A stretch of DNA of 64,000 nt from Pseudomonadota bacterium (GCA_019351895.1 JABBOH010000001.1:1-64000), one strand, 5' to 3'; numbered from the stretch's first letter, positions 52,950 to 62,547 are shown. Made by a program: numbers and translations. The notes: generated by a model not told the origin, from the letters alone.

Positions 52950-54488
52950 TTGCATCGACGCGATCTGGTTCACGGCGGCGCGGGCCTCTCTGCCCTCGCC
53001 CTTTTCTCGTCGGCAGGCGTATCCCCGGCGCGCGCCGCATCGCCGCCGCCAGTCGGGCCCGCCCCGGGCCCCTTCGACCAATCGACGGTCCGCCGGCTTG
53101 CACAGACAATGGCGAAGCAGCCGTATCATGCACCCAGCACCTCCCTGCCCGGGCCCATCGCCCACCTGAACTACGACGATTTCCGCGGCATTCGCTTCCG
53201 AACCGATCAGGCGCTGTGGCATGACCAGAACCTGCTGTTTCAGGTTCAGTTCTTCCCGCGCGGCTTCCTCTATGAGGCGCGCGTCGACATGTTCGAGGTT
53301 GCCGACGGCAAGGCCACCGTCATCCCGTACAGCTCCGACCTCTTCGACTACGACAATCCGAAGCTGAAGGTCGCGGGCGATATCGGCTTCTCCGGCTTGC
53401 GCATCCTCAACCCCATCAATCACCCCAACGTCTTCGACGAGTTCTGCGTCTTCCTGGGCGCCAGCTACTTCCGCGCCGTGGCGAAAGGCCAGATATACGG
53501 CCTCTCCGCGCGCGGGCTCGCCATCGGCACCGGCACCGCCAAGGAGGAATTCGCGCGCTTCAGCGCCTTCTGGATGGAGAAGCCGCAGCCCGGCCAGACG
53601 TCGCTCGTCGTCTATGCGTTGCTCGACAGCCAGAGTGTGACCGGGGCGTTCAAGTTCACCATGCGGCCCGGCTCGACCACCGTGTTCGACGTGGAAAGCG
53701 CGCTGTTTCCCCGCTCCGACATCGGCCAGCCCGGGCTCGCGACGCTCACCGGCATGTTCTATTTCGATGCCAACAACCGCAACAAGGTGAACGACTGGCG
53801 ACCGGCGGCCCATGATTCCGAGGGGCTTTCGATGTGGACGGGCGCGGGGAGCCAGCTCTGGCGGCCGCTCAACGATCCAGCCGCCCTGCAGTTCAGCGCT
53901 TTCGGGGACACCAACCCGCACGGCTTCGGCCTCATGCAGCGGAAGCGGAGCTTTTCGGACTACCAGGATCTCGCGCTGCAATATGAAAAGCGCCCGAGCC
54001 TCTGGATTGAGCCGATCGGCGACTGGGGACAGGGTGCGGTGGACCTCGTGGAAATCCCGTCTCCCAACGAGGTGAACGACAACATCGTCGCATTCTGGCG
54101 CCCCAAGGACAAGCTCGCCGCGAAGGGCGAATACAGCTTCACCTACCGCATGCATTGGGGCTGGGACTGCCCCTGGCCGACCAAGCTCGGCCGCGTCGTC
54201 GATACCCGCATCGGCAACTCCGACGACCACCCCGGGCTGGAGATCGTGCTCGATTTCGTGGGAGACGACGTGAAGAACGTGCCGGCGGATGCCAAGATGC
54301 ACGCGCAGATCGGCGCCAATGCCGGCAAGGTCAGCGCCGTCGTGGTCGAGCCGAACCCGCCGCTCGGCGGCTGGCGCGTGATGTTCACGCTGGAACCGGG
54401 CGACGCGAAGCTCATCGAACTCAACGCGGTCCTCATGAACGATCAGACGCCCGTCTCCGAGACATGGCTCTACCGATGGACTCCGTAA
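52950..54488 (+). CDS. opgD: Periplasmic glucan biosynthesis protein (OpgD/MdoG family)
   Basis: 512 residues. The TTG start with AAAGGAG gives a Tat signal (RRDLVHGGAGLSALALF), as in OpgD rather than Sec-exported OpgG. The MdoG domain follows: FRGIRFRTDQALWHD, GLRILNPINHPNVFDEFCVFLGASYFR-type blocks (key part NVFDEFCVFLGASYF), DTNPHGFGLMQR and VDLVEIPSPNEVNDNIVAFW. It shapes or branches osmoregulated periplasmic glucans. Its stop overlaps opgH by 13 bp, the normal opgG/D-opgH arrangement. The lower opening frame lacks homology. Confidence 0.92.
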   Translation: MHRRDLVHGGAGLSALALFSSAGVSPARAASPPPVGPAPGPFDQSTVRRLAQTMAKQPYHAPSTSLPGPIAHLNYDDFRGIRFRTDQALWHDQNLLFQVQFFPRGFLYEARVDMFEVADGKATVIPYSSDLFDYDNPKLKVAGDIGFSGLRILNPINHPNVFDEFCVFLGASYFRAVAKGQIYGLSARGLAIGTGTAKEEFARFSAFWMEKPQPGQTSLVVYALLDSQSVTGAFKFTMRPGSTTVFDVESALFPRSDIGQPGLATLTGMFYFDANNRNKVNDWRPAAHDSEGLSMWTGAGSQLWRPLNDPAALQFSAFGDTNPHGFGLMQRKRSFSDYQDLALQYEKRPSLWIEPIGDWGQGAVDLVEIPSPNEVNDNIVAFWRPKDKLAAKGEYSFTYRMHWGWDCPWPTKLGRVVDTRIGNSDDHPGLEIVLDFVGDDVKNVPADAKMHAQIGANAGKVSAVVVEPNPPLGGWRVMFTLEPGDAKLIELNAVLMNDQTPVSETWLYRWTP

Positions 54489-56662
54489 CCGAGGCTCATA
54501 CGGACGCGCGGGAGGCGGCAGCCCCGGCCCTGCCGCCGGAGGCGCCGATGGCCATGCCGGTGCAATCGCTGGAGCACGCGCCCCCCCGCGGCCCCCGCCC
54601 GGCGACGACGCCCCGCGCGCTGCTGCTCCGGCGGCTCTTCGTCATCGGCGGCGCGATCGCCATGACGGCCGTGGGCGGCGAGCAGATGTATTTCGTGCTG
54701 AACGGCAATGGCCCCAGCATCCTCGGCATCTTCGTGCTGGTCCTGTTCCTGGCGTTGTTCGCCTGGGTGGCGCTCGCCTTCATGAGCGCGCTCGGCGGCT
54801 TCTTCGCGGCCATCACGGGTGGCGGCCTCGGCCTCGGCATCACGCGGGATGGGCCGCTGCCCGGCCTCGGCAGCCGCACGGCGCTGCTCATGCCGACCTA
54901 TAACGAGAGCCCGGCGCGCGTCATGGCGGGCCTGCTCGCGATCCATGAATCGCTCGCCGCCACCGGCCAGGGCGGGATGTTCGACATCTTCATCCTCAGC
55001 GACACCACTGATCCCGATGTCTGGATCGCCGAGGAGGCCGCTTTCCTCGCGCTGCGGGCCGAAGCCGCCCGCGCCGGGAACGGCGGCGGCATCTACTACC
55101 GCCGCCGCCCGAAGAACACCGAGCGCAAGTCCGGCAACCTCGCGGACTGGGTGCGGCGCTTCGGCGGCGCCTATCCGCAGATGCTGACGCTCGACGCCGA
55201 CAGCCTGATGGAAGGCGAGACCATCCTGCGGATGGCAGCGGCGATGGAGCGGCATCCGGGTGTCGGGCTGATCCAGACGCTGCCGGTGATCGTCAACGGC
55301 AGCACGCTGTTCGCGCGGATGCAGCAGTTCGCGGGCCGGGTCTATGGGCCGCTGATCGCCCAGGGCATCGCCTGGTGGCATGGATCGGAAGGCAACTACT
55401 GGGGCCACAACGCCATCATCCGCACCCGCGCCTTCGCCGAGCAGGCCGGGCTGCCGCATCTGCACGGCCGGAAGCCGATCGGCGGCGCAATCCTCAGCCA
55501 TGACTTCGTGGAGGCGGCGCTCATGCGCCGTGCCGGCTGGGCCATCCACATGGTGCCCGCGCTCGGCGGCAGTTTCGAGGAGAGCCCGCCTTCGCTGACG
55601 GATGTCGCGATCCGCGACCGGCGCTGGGCACAGGGCAATCTGCAGCACGCCGGCGTGCTTCCGGCGCGGGGTCTGCATTGGGTAAGCCGCCTGCATCTGC
55701 TCATGGGCATCGGCAGCTACGTCACCTCGCCGCTCTGGCTCTGCTTCCTGCTGGCGGGCGTTCTGATCTCGCTGCAATCCCGCTTCGTGAAGCCGGCCTA
55801 TTTCGGCGCCACAAAGGCCCTGTTCCCGCGCTGGCCGCAGGTCGACCCGATCCTCGCGAAATGGGTCTTCATCGGCACGATGGCGGTGCTCCTGGCGCCG
55901 AAGCTGCTCGCCTACATCCTGCTGCTCTTCGACGGCCGGCTGCGCCGCGGCTGCGGGGGGGCGGTCCGCGCGTTCATCAGCCTGCTGCTGGAGACGCTGC
56001 TCGGCGGCCTCGTGGCACCCGTCGCCATGCTCATCCAGACCGAGGGGGTGCTGCAGATCCTGCGCGGCCGCGATTCCGGATGGAACACGCAGCGCCGCGA
56101 CGGCGAGCGCGTGCCGTTGCGCGTCATCTGGGCGCAGTACTGGCGCTTCATGGTGTTCGGTCTGGTTCTGGCCGGTGCCGCCTACGCCGTCTCCCCGGCG
56201 TTGTTCCTCTGGATGACGCCGGTGCTCGTCGGTCTCGCCCTCACCGTGCCGCTCGTCATGCTGACCGGCAGTCAGAGCGTCGGCCTGTGGCTGCAGCGCG
56301 CGGGCTTGCTCCGCATCGTGGAGGAGCATGCGCCGCCGCCGGTCATGGTCCGCGCCGCCACGGCCCAGGCGGCGTTCTCGCCCCGCGAGGGTCGGTCCAG
56401 CATCGAGCGCCTGCTCGGCGACCCGGCGCTTCTCGCCGCCCACCGGTCGATGCTGCCGCCGCCGCGCATTCCCGGCCACGACCCGATCGACGTGCCGCTG
56501 CTCGTGGGCCTCGCCAAGCTCGACGAGGCCCGCACGCTGGCGGCCGCCACGGCCGCACTCACCAAGGCGGAAACGGCGGCGGTGCTCGGCTCGGCCGAAG
56601 GGCTGGCGCGGTTCGTGACGCTTCAGGCCGCGGCGGGAATGCCCAGCATCGACCGCGCCTGA
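54476..56662 (+). CDS. opgH: Periplasmic glucan glucosyltransferase
   Basis: 728 residues. GT2 membrane enzyme making the beta-1,2 glucan backbone from UDP-glucose. Two helices precede the catalytic domain (about 130-430), which has SDTTDPDVW, LDADSLMEG, SHDFVEAALMRRAGW and RDRRWAQGNLQH as the D, D, D and RxxRW sites. Several helices follow (about 440-640). It shares 13 bp with opgD and overlaps the convergent BKACE gene by 40 bp at its 3' end. Confidence 0.95.
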   Translation: MDSVTEAHTDAREAAAPALPPEAPMAMPVQSLEHAPPRGPRPATTPRALLLRRLFVIGGAIAMTAVGGEQMYFVLNGNGPSILGIFVLVLFLALFAWVALAFMSALGGFFAAITGGGLGLGITRDGPLPGLGSRTALLMPTYNESPARVMAGLLAIHESLAATGQGGMFDIFILSDTTDPDVWIAEEAAFLALRAEAARAGNGGGIYYRRRPKNTERKSGNLADWVRRFGGAYPQMLTLDADSLMEGETILRMAAAMERHPGVGLIQTLPVIVNGSTLFARMQQFAGRVYGPLIAQGIAWWHGSEGNYWGHNAIIRTRAFAEQAGLPHLHGRKPIGGAILSHDFVEAALMRRAGWAIHMVPALGGSFEESPPSLTDVAIRDRRWAQGNLQHAGVLPARGLHWVSRLHLLMGIGSYVTSPLWLCFLLAGVLISLQSRFVKPAYFGATKALFPRWPQVDPILAKWVFIGTMAVLLAPKLLAYILLLFDGRLRRGCGGAVRAFISLLLETLLGGLVAPVAMLIQTEGVLQILRGRDSGWNTQRRDGERVPLRVIWAQYWRFMVFGLVLAGAAYAVSPALFLWMTPVLVGLALTVPLVMLTGSQSVGLWLQRAGLLRIVEEHAPPPVMVRAATAQAAFSPREGRSSIERLLGDPALLAAHRSMLPPPRIPGHDPIDVPLLVGLAKLDEARTLAAATAALTKAETAAVLGSAEGLARFVTLQAAAGMPSIDRA

Positions 56663-57456
56663 GCCGCCGTCGCGACCGGCCGACAATACTCGGCGCAGAG
56701 CGCGGCGACACGCTCCACGAGCGCCGCGTTGCCGGGCGCGAGCGTCGTCTTGTCCCAGCGCACGTTGTCTTCGAGCCCGGTGCGGCAATGGCCGCCCATC
56801 TCCAGCGCCCAGCGGTTAACCTCCAGCTGGTGACGGCCGATGCCGGCGGCGGTCCAGGTGGCGCCCGGCAGCATCTCGCGCAGCTTGGCGACCTCGAACT
56901 CCAGGATGTCGCGCCGCGCCGGCAAGGCGTGCTTCACGCCGAAGACGAACTGCACGTGTGGCGGTGCGACAATCAGCCCCTCCGCCACCAGATCGACGGT
57001 GTTGTAGAGCATGGCGAGATCGAAGACCTCGATCTCGGGCTTGATGCCGTAGTCGCGCATGGTCACGGCCAGCCCGCGCACGAAATCAGGCGGGTTCTCG
57101 TATACGATCGTCGGGAAGTTCACCGATCCCGTGGCGAGACTTGCCATCTCGGGCTTGAGGTACAGCATCGCGCCCCGCGCCTCCATCGCGCGCCCCCGCC
57201 CGCCGGTCGAGAACTGGATGATCATGTCCCGGCAGTGGGCGCGGATGCCCTCCTGCAGGCGGGCGAACTTCTCGGGATCGCTGCTCGATGACTCGTCGTC
57301 GTTGCGGACATGGACATGCACCAGCGCGGCCCCGGCCTCATATGCGGCGTGGGTGCTCTCGATCTGCTCCGCGACCGTCACCGGCAGCGCCGGGTTGTCC
57401 TTCTTGCGCGGCACCGAGCCCGTGATGGCGACGGATATGATGCAGGGTTCGGCCAT
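56623..57456 (-). CDS. Beta-keto acid cleavage enzyme (BKACE, DUF849)
   Basis: 277 residues from an ATG with GGGGAG at eight bases. Zinc-binding His are in GAALVHVHVRN and the catalytic region FSTGGRGRAMEARG follows; MRDYGIKPEIEVFDLAML and FVFGVKHALPA come next, and GGHCRTGLEDNV closes the barrel. BKACE enzymes condense acetyl-CoA with a beta-keto acid, giving acetoacetate and a CoA ester; the substrate varies (3-keto-5-aminohexanoate, dehydrocarnitine and others). Its last 40 bp overlap opgH tail to tail. A palindromic repeat lies 57 bp before its start. Confidence 0.92.
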   Translation of the reverse strand: MAEPCIISVAITGSVPRKKDNPALPVTVAEQIESTHAAYEAGAALVHVHVRNDDESSSSDPEKFARLQEGIRAHCRDMIIQFSTGGRGRAMEARGAMLYLKPEMASLATGSVNFPTIVYENPPDFVRGLAVTMRDYGIKPEIEVFDLAMLYNTVDLVAEGLIVAPPHVQFVFGVKHALPARRDILEFEVAKLREMLPGATWTAAGIGRHQLEVNRWALEMGGHCRTGLEDNVRWDKTTLAPGNAALVERVAALCAEYCRPVATAAQARSMLGIPAAA

Positions 57457-57512
57457 ATCGTTTTCTCCCCGAGAACGCGGCTTTCCTTTGGCTCGCGCCA
57501 CGATCCTCAGCG

Positions 57513-57574
57513 GTTTTCTGGTGCTTTTCTGCCAAAAAGAACAGCGCTTCTTTATCGAAAACAGCAGCAAAAAA
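57513..57574. repeat. Intergenic palindromic element, copy B (upstream of BKACE)
   Basis: Shares two exact blocks with copy A, GTTTTCTGGTGC (57513-57524) and AAAAGAACAG (57535-57544), and a similar A-rich end (GAAAACAGCAGCAAAAAA). Its hairpin AAAGAA/TTCTTT (57536-57541 with 57548-57553) replaces the second hairpin of copy A. In both copies a minus-strand gene starts 26-57 bp to the left. Confidence 0.8.
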
Positions 57575-57662
57575 CTCCATTCCGGTAGTTCGCGCTCCGG
57601 GTCTTGGGGATCGCACCCAGGCGCACGACATGATGCGCCGGTAATAGCGCAGAGACCGCCTC

Positions 57663-58220
57663 ATGCCGCCGAACACGCCGACCGTTCCGCCTCCGCCGCC
57701 AGACAGCCTGCACAGCGCGCTGAAGCGCAACATCGACCGTCTGGCCGACCGGCGGAAGCGCGAAATCGAAGCGTCATCCATGGAGGAGCGGATAGCCGGG
57801 CGGATCACGGACTTCGCCGGAAGCATGCGCTTCGTCTACCTGCACCTCGTCATCTACGGGCTCTGGGTCGTCATCAACCTCGGCCTGATCCCCGTCATCC
57901 GGCCCTTCGACCCCTCCTTCGTCGTGCTCGCGAGCGAAGCCTCGGTGGAGGCGATCTTCCTCTCGACCTTCGTGCTCATCAGCCAGAACCGCATGGCGGC
58001 GGCTGCCGACAAGCGCGCGGACCTCGACCTGCACATCAACCTGCTCGCCGAGCATGAGCTGACAAAGATGGCCGAGATGATCGCCGCGATCTCGGAAAAG
58101 CTCGGCGTCCACGCGGTGCCCGATCGCGAGATCAGCGAGATCAGCCGCGACGTGGCGCCGGAGGCGGTGCTCGACGCGATCGAGGCCAAGAACGACGATC
58201 AGGACGATCTCAGCCGGTAG
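57663..58220 (+). CDS. DUF1003 membrane protein
   Basis: 185 residues with a Pro-rich start, two membrane helices (about 58-78 and 90-113) and a cytoplasmic helical C-terminus. FVYLHLVIYGLWVVINLGLI, FDPSFVVLASEASVEAIFLS and VLISQNRMAAAADKRADLDLHINLLAEHE are the DUF1003 pattern; the RADLDLHINLLAE part is the most conserved. The function is unknown. Its last 22 bp overlap the end of the convergent glycosyltransferase gene. Confidence 0.92.
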   Translation: MPPNTPTVPPPPPDSLHSALKRNIDRLADRRKREIEASSMEERIAGRITDFAGSMRFVYLHLVIYGLWVVINLGLIPVIRPFDPSFVVLASEASVEAIFLSTFVLISQNRMAAAADKRADLDLHINLLAEHELTKMAEMIAAISEKLGVHAVPDREISEISRDVAPEAVLDAIEAKNDDQDDLSR

Positions 58221-59824
58221 ACCACCATGTCGTCATAGACGCGCCAGACCGTGTAGTGGGCGGCGAGATCGGCCTCCATCCTGGCGTAGACGGCGACGTT
58301 GCGTGTCACGGGCGACTGGTAGCCGGGGTGGCGTCGGCGGATTACAAAAAGCGGATGCTCCGCCATGATGCGGTCGAGTTCCGTCACGGGATCGATGTCG
58401 ACGGTGTAGGACAGCAGCCGCGAAAGCAGGATGGACGGGAAGACATAGCGCGTCGGCAGCCGCGCATGGAGCAGGCTGTAGAGCACGGGCTCCCCGTCGA
58501 AGACGTAGATCGTCTGGCCCGGCGCCCGTGCGAGCAGCGGACGGAGGTCGGCCGCGGCCTCGGCCGGCGTGTCGCGCAGGGGGGCGAAGCCCGGAACGGC
58601 GGGACGCATCGCGACCGCCGTCATCCGGACGAGCACGCGCGATGCCTGGACCACAGGCGTGACGAAGCCGAGCAACACGAGCGCGAGGACAATGACGCGC
58701 GGCAGTCCTCGCAGCCGGATTGCCGCCTGCGCCACGAAAATCGCGGTGGCGACGCACAGCACCGGCAGCAGCTGGATGAAGTAGTGGCTGAAGTAGAGGC
58801 CCGCGGAAGCGACGCCGATGCTCGCCGTGACGACCCAGACCAGCAGCACGGCAGTCTGCCGCCATGCGGCGCCGCGCCTGCGGATCAGCGACGCCGCCAC
58901 CCAGACCAGCGCCGCGTAGAGCCCCGGATAAAGTGTCGCCTGCCACCAGAAGGCACCGAGAAAGCGATCCCCTGAAACGGGGATCGCGACGCGGCGCAAA
59001 TTGGAAAGCAGGCTCGCCTGGAGGAAGACGTGGAACCGCCCGTGCACGACATAGAGCAGGACCGTCGCGATGAAGGGGAGGAGCGCGCCCGCGCTGAAGA
59101 TCAGGCCCAGCCTCAGGACATCCGGCACGCGCCCAAGCCCCGGCCTCGTGCGATCCGGCAGCGCCGTCATGGCGAGGAAGACCGCCAACATATCGAAGAC
59201 GGCGACGTATTTCAGCATGAAGGCGAGGCCCATGGCGAACCCGATCCCGAGCGCGCGCGACCAGCCGATGCGGCCCGCGGGCAGGAGTGCCAGCAGCATG
59301 CCGAGGCAGGTGCACGCCTCCATGAATATCTCGGTGTTCGACGCGATGCCGTCGTCGGTCATCGTGGTGACGACGAACAGGGCGCCCGCGAGCGCGCCGC
59401 AGAGCTCCGCCGCCAGACGCGGCATGTCGCGCAGCAGATGACGCGTCATCCCGTAGAGTAGCAACGCAGTCGCCGCGATCGCCAGCACGCCGGCGATCCG
59501 CATCGCGACGGGCGTATCCCCCACCAGCCACTGGAAGATCGCGAAGACCGCGTAGATGCCGATGGGCTTGTTGTCCCACACCACGGTGTACGGCAGATGC
59601 CCCGTGCGCCACTGCTCGGCCATGATGAAGTAGAGGCTTTCGTCCCAGTCCACGACGCTGAAGGCGAAGGACGGCAGCCGCGTCAGCACGGATAGGATGA
59701 CCAGTCCCACGCCGATCAACCAGGAGAGCAGGGAGACGCCTTTCCGTCTTTCTCCGAGAAGAAGCGCCTCCTCGTGGACGATGGTGGAAACTTTGCCTCG
59801 CCAGCCCGGCTCCACGTCGCTCAT
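58199..59824 (-). CDS. GT39/GT83-type membrane glycosyltransferase (PMT/ArnT-like)
   Basis: 541 residues, about 11-12 membrane helices. VVDWDESLYFIMAEQW after the first helix carries the acidic D-E pair of GT-C enzymes, and WDNKPIGIYAVFAIFQW follows. It transfers a sugar from a polyprenyl-phosphate carrier to an envelope acceptor, such as lipid A or a protein. The C-terminal 150 residues form a small periplasmic domain, with VFDGEPVLYSLLHARLPTRYVF. It shares one base with the aspA stop (TGATG), an odd pairing without clear functional sense. Confidence 0.88.
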   Translation of the reverse strand: MSDVEPGWRGKVSTIVHEEALLLGERRKGVSLLSWLIGVGLVILSVLTRLPSFAFSVVDWDESLYFIMAEQWRTGHLPYTVVWDNKPIGIYAVFAIFQWLVGDTPVAMRIAGVLAIAATALLLYGMTRHLLRDMPRLAAELCGALAGALFVVTTMTDDGIASNTEIFMEACTCLGMLLALLPAGRIGWSRALGIGFAMGLAFMLKYVAVFDMLAVFLAMTALPDRTRPGLGRVPDVLRLGLIFSAGALLPFIATVLLYVVHGRFHVFLQASLLSNLRRVAIPVSGDRFLGAFWWQATLYPGLYAALVWVAASLIRRRGAAWRQTAVLLVWVVTASIGVASAGLYFSHYFIQLLPVLCVATAIFVAQAAIRLRGLPRVIVLALVLLGFVTPVVQASRVLVRMTAVAMRPAVPGFAPLRDTPAEAAADLRPLLARAPGQTIYVFDGEPVLYSLLHARLPTRYVFPSILLSRLLSYTVDIDPVTELDRIMAEHPLFVIRRRHPGYQSPVTRNVAVYARMEADLAAHYTVWRVYDDMVVYRLRSS

Positions 59825-61338
59825 CAGCGGATCGTGCGCGCGGTCATGGTGCGGGACGGCCGGGTCATGGCCTCGATCCGCAGCAAGTCATCGAGCGCCG
59901 GGGCGGTCAGCAGACCCTCCTCCAAAACGATCTCCCGCACGCCCCGCCCTTCCAGCAGCGCGCGGCCGGCCACGCGGGACGCGGCCTCATAACCAAGCGT
60001 CGGCGCCAGCGCCGTCACCAGCCCGATGCTGTGATTGACGAGGTCGAGGCAGTGCTCGCGGTTCGCGGTGATGCCGCGAATGCAGCGGTTGGTCAGGCTG
60101 TCGATCGCCGCCGTCAGCATGCGCATCGACGTCATGATGCAGAATGCGATCGTCGGCTCGAAGGCGTTGAGCTGCAACTGCCCCGCCTCGGCGCACATCG
60201 TCACCGTGAGGTCATGGCCGATGACAAGATAGGCGACCTGACTGACGACCTCAGGGATCACCGGGTTGACCTTCCCCGGCATGATGGAGGAACCCGCCTG
60301 CCGCGGCGGCAGGTTGATCTCGCCGAAGCCGGTGCGCGGGCCGCTGGAGAGCAGCCGCAGGTCGTTGCAGATCTTCGAGAGCTTGACCGCGATGCGCTTG
60401 AGCACCCCGGAGAACAGCACGAAGGCCCCCATGTCGGAGGTCGCTTCAATGAGGTTCGGCGCCAGCGACAGCGGATGGCCGCTGATGGCGGACAATTCCT
60501 CGACCACCAGCGGCGCGTAGCGGGGGTCGGCGTTGATGCCGGTGCCTATGGCCGTCGCGCCGAGATTGACCTCCTGGAACAGCACCGCGACATCCGACAG
60601 GCGCTGCACATCCTCCTTGACCGTCACATGAAAGGCGTCGAATTCCTGTCCCAGCGTCATGGGCACGGCATCCTGCAGCTGGGTCCGGCCCATCTTCAGC
60701 ACATCGGCGAACTCGGTGCCCTTCTCCTTCAACGCCAGGGAAAGGTCCCGCAGCGCCCTTTGCAGCGGCTTCACCGCCTCCAGCGTCGCCACCCGCAGCG
60801 CCGTCGGGTAGGCGTCGTTGGTCGACTGCGCCATGTTCACGTCGTCGTTCGGATGCAGGATGTCGTAGCGTCCGCGCTCTTGCCCAGCGAGCGTCAGCGC
60901 GAGGTTCGCGATGACTTCGTTGGCGTTCATGTTGGTGGAGGTGCCGGCACCGCCCTGCACCGCGTCGACCACGAACTGGTCGTGGTATCGCGTATCCTCG
61001 AGCAGCGCGACGCAAGCCCGCTCGATCATCTCGGCCTTCGCCTTCGGCAGCGCGCCGATGATGCGGTTGGCGCGCGCCGCCGCCTGCTTCACCATGGCGA
61101 GCGCGCGGACGAGGTCGGGGAAATGCCCGATCGCCACACCCGTGATGGGGAAGTTCTCGACGGCCCGCAGCGAATGCACGCCCCAGTAAGCCGCCGCCGG
61201 CACGGAAACCTCGCCCAGAAGATCGTGTTCGCGCCGGGTCTCGCCGGCGTCGAGCGTCACGGTCTGCACCGTCGCGAGTTCAACTCTGTCCGGAGAGGCG
61301 GACCGCTCGCCGTCGTCATCGTGCGATGGTGCGTTCAT
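59824..61338 (-). CDS. aspA: Aspartate ammonia-lyase
   Basis: 504 residues; about 30 more than usual, all at the N-terminus before REHDLLGEVSVPAAAYWGVHS. GSSIMPGKVNPV is the superfamily signature with the catalytic Ser. GGAGTSTNMNANEVIAN and NDDVNMAQSTNDAYPTALR are the aspartase/fumarase blocks, and the STNDAYPT form and overall pattern favour aspartase. It converts aspartate to fumarate and ammonia. It lies 30 bp after lrgB on the same strand and is coupled to the glycosyltransferase. Confidence 0.92.
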   Translation of the reverse strand: MNAPSHDDDGERSASPDRVELATVQTVTLDAGETRREHDLLGEVSVPAAAYWGVHSLRAVENFPITGVAIGHFPDLVRALAMVKQAAARANRIIGALPKAKAEMIERACVALLEDTRYHDQFVVDAVQGGAGTSTNMNANEVIANLALTLAGQERGRYDILHPNDDVNMAQSTNDAYPTALRVATLEAVKPLQRALRDLSLALKEKGTEFADVLKMGRTQLQDAVPMTLGQEFDAFHVTVKEDVQRLSDVAVLFQEVNLGATAIGTGINADPRYAPLVVEELSAISGHPLSLAPNLIEATSDMGAFVLFSGVLKRIAVKLSKICNDLRLLSSGPRTGFGEINLPPRQAGSSIMPGKVNPVIPEVVSQVAYLVIGHDLTVTMCAEAGQLQLNAFEPTIAFCIMTSMRMLTAAIDSLTNRCIRGITANREHCLDLVNHSIGLVTALAPTLGYEAASRVAGRALLEGRGVREIVLEEGLLTAPALDDLLRIEAMTRPSRTMTARTIR

Positions 61339-61368
61339 GGGGTCGCCCTGCTGGTCGTGTCGGATGCT

Positions 61369-62097
61369 TTACGGATGGATAAGCGCGAGAATGAGGGGTG
61401 CGACCACCGCCGTCATCAACCCGTTCAGGGCCATGGCGAGGCCCGCGAAGGCTCCTGCCACGTCGCTCACCTGAAAAGCCCGCGCGGTGCCGATCCCGTG
61501 GGACGCGAGACCGGCCGCGAAGCCACGCGCCGCGTAGTCGCGGATGCCGAGCGCGTTCATCAGCGGTGTCACCGCAATCGCCCCGATGATGCCGGTGGAA
61601 ATGACGAACACCGCCGTCAGCGTCGGGTCCCCGCCGATCTGCCGCGCGATGCCCATGGCGATGCCGGCGGTCACCGATTTCGGAATGAGCGCGAGCTTGA
61701 GCGGCAGCGGCGCACCGAGCGCGCTCGCGATCCAGACCGCCGAGAGCATGGCGGTCGGCGCTCCCACCAGAAGGGCGGCAAGGATCGGAAGCGCCGCCTG
61801 CCGCACCAGATGGCGGTTGCGGTACAGCGGTACCCCGAGCGCGACCGTCGCCGGGCCCAGGGTGAAGTGCACGAACTGCGCGCCCGCGAAATAGACCCGG
61901 TAGTCGGTGTGGGTTCCCAGCAGCAGCAGAACGATCGTGACGATAGAGATCAGCACGGGGTTGACCAGCGGGTTGTAGCCGCTGAGTGCCGAGAGCCTCT
62001 GCGCCAGCAGATAGACGCCGATCGTGACGGTCAGCCACAGCAGCGGGCTGGCGGCGAGATAGACCCAAAGATGAAAAAGATCGTGCGGCTGGCTCAT
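61369..62097 (-). CDS. lrgB: LrgB-family membrane protein
   Basis: 242 residues, about seven membrane segments. FTLGPATVALGVPLYRNR and LIPKSVTAGIAMGIARQIGG are the LrgB/CidB signature, and ASHGIGTARAF the third block. With LrgA it forms the murein-hydrolase export-regulator pair, which acts on autolysis or small-organic-acid transport. It starts in an ATGA overlap with lrgA. Confidence 0.95.
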   Translation of the reverse strand: MSQPHDLFHLWVYLAASPLLWLTVTIGVYLLAQRLSALSGYNPLVNPVLISIVTIVLLLLGTHTDYRVYFAGAQFVHFTLGPATVALGVPLYRNRHLVRQAALPILAALLVGAPTAMLSAVWIASALGAPLPLKLALIPKSVTAGIAMGIARQIGGDPTLTAVFVISTGIIGAIAVTPLMNALGIRDYAARGFAAGLASHGIGTARAFQVSDVAGAFAGLAMALNGLMTAVVAPLILALIHP

Positions 62098-62474
62098 GCG
62101 GCGGCGCTCCCCGAAACGCCGCGCGAAACCAGGCGGAAGACGAAGACCGTCACCACGAGGGTGATGAGCGTCGAGCCGATCAGGGCGACGACGACCGCCG
62201 CGCCGTAGGTGAGCACGAGGTGGAAGCTCTGCACGATGCCGACCCCCGCCGGCACGAAGAGCAGGCCGAGGTGACGCAGCAGCCCGTCGGCGGCAAGGCC
62301 GAGCGGGCTTTCGTGGTCCGCCGCATCCGGGCCGCTCGGGCGGCGTCTGGCAAAAAGGTACAGAACGAGCAGCATGATGCCGAGCACCGGCCCGGGGATC
62401 GGCAGCGACAGGCCGAGCGCCAGGGCTTCGCCGAACAGCTGGCACGCAAGCAGCACGAAGAAACCTTGAAGCAT
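62094..62474 (-). CDS. lrgA: LrgA/CidA-family membrane protein
   Basis: 126 residues, four membrane segments. LPIPGPVLGIMLLVLYLF and LLFVPAGVGIVQSF are the LrgA family motifs; the second is the near-universal FVPAGVG. A short loop rich in Asp and Pro lies between. It is probably a holin-like partner of LrgB. An upstream promoter should lie in the 73-bp gap after the small membrane protein gene. Confidence 0.95.
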   Translation of the reverse strand: MLQGFFVLLACQLFGEALALGLSLPIPGPVLGIMLLVLYLFARRRPSGPDAADHESPLGLAADGLLRHLGLLFVPAGVGIVQSFHLVLTYGAAVVVALIGSTLITLVVTVFVFRLVSRGVSGSAAA

Positions 62475-62547
62475 GATGCCCTCGAAACGATCAGGTTCCG
62501 GGGACTATCGGCGGCGCTCAGGAGTGGGGCAAGCGCCGCGTCATCCG

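Noticed and set aside
54470-56788. A 772-codon open frame opposite opgH
   Set aside because: The translation is rich in Arg, Gln, Glu and His with no domain, and it covers opgH, whose motifs are intact. Codon-bias shadow.
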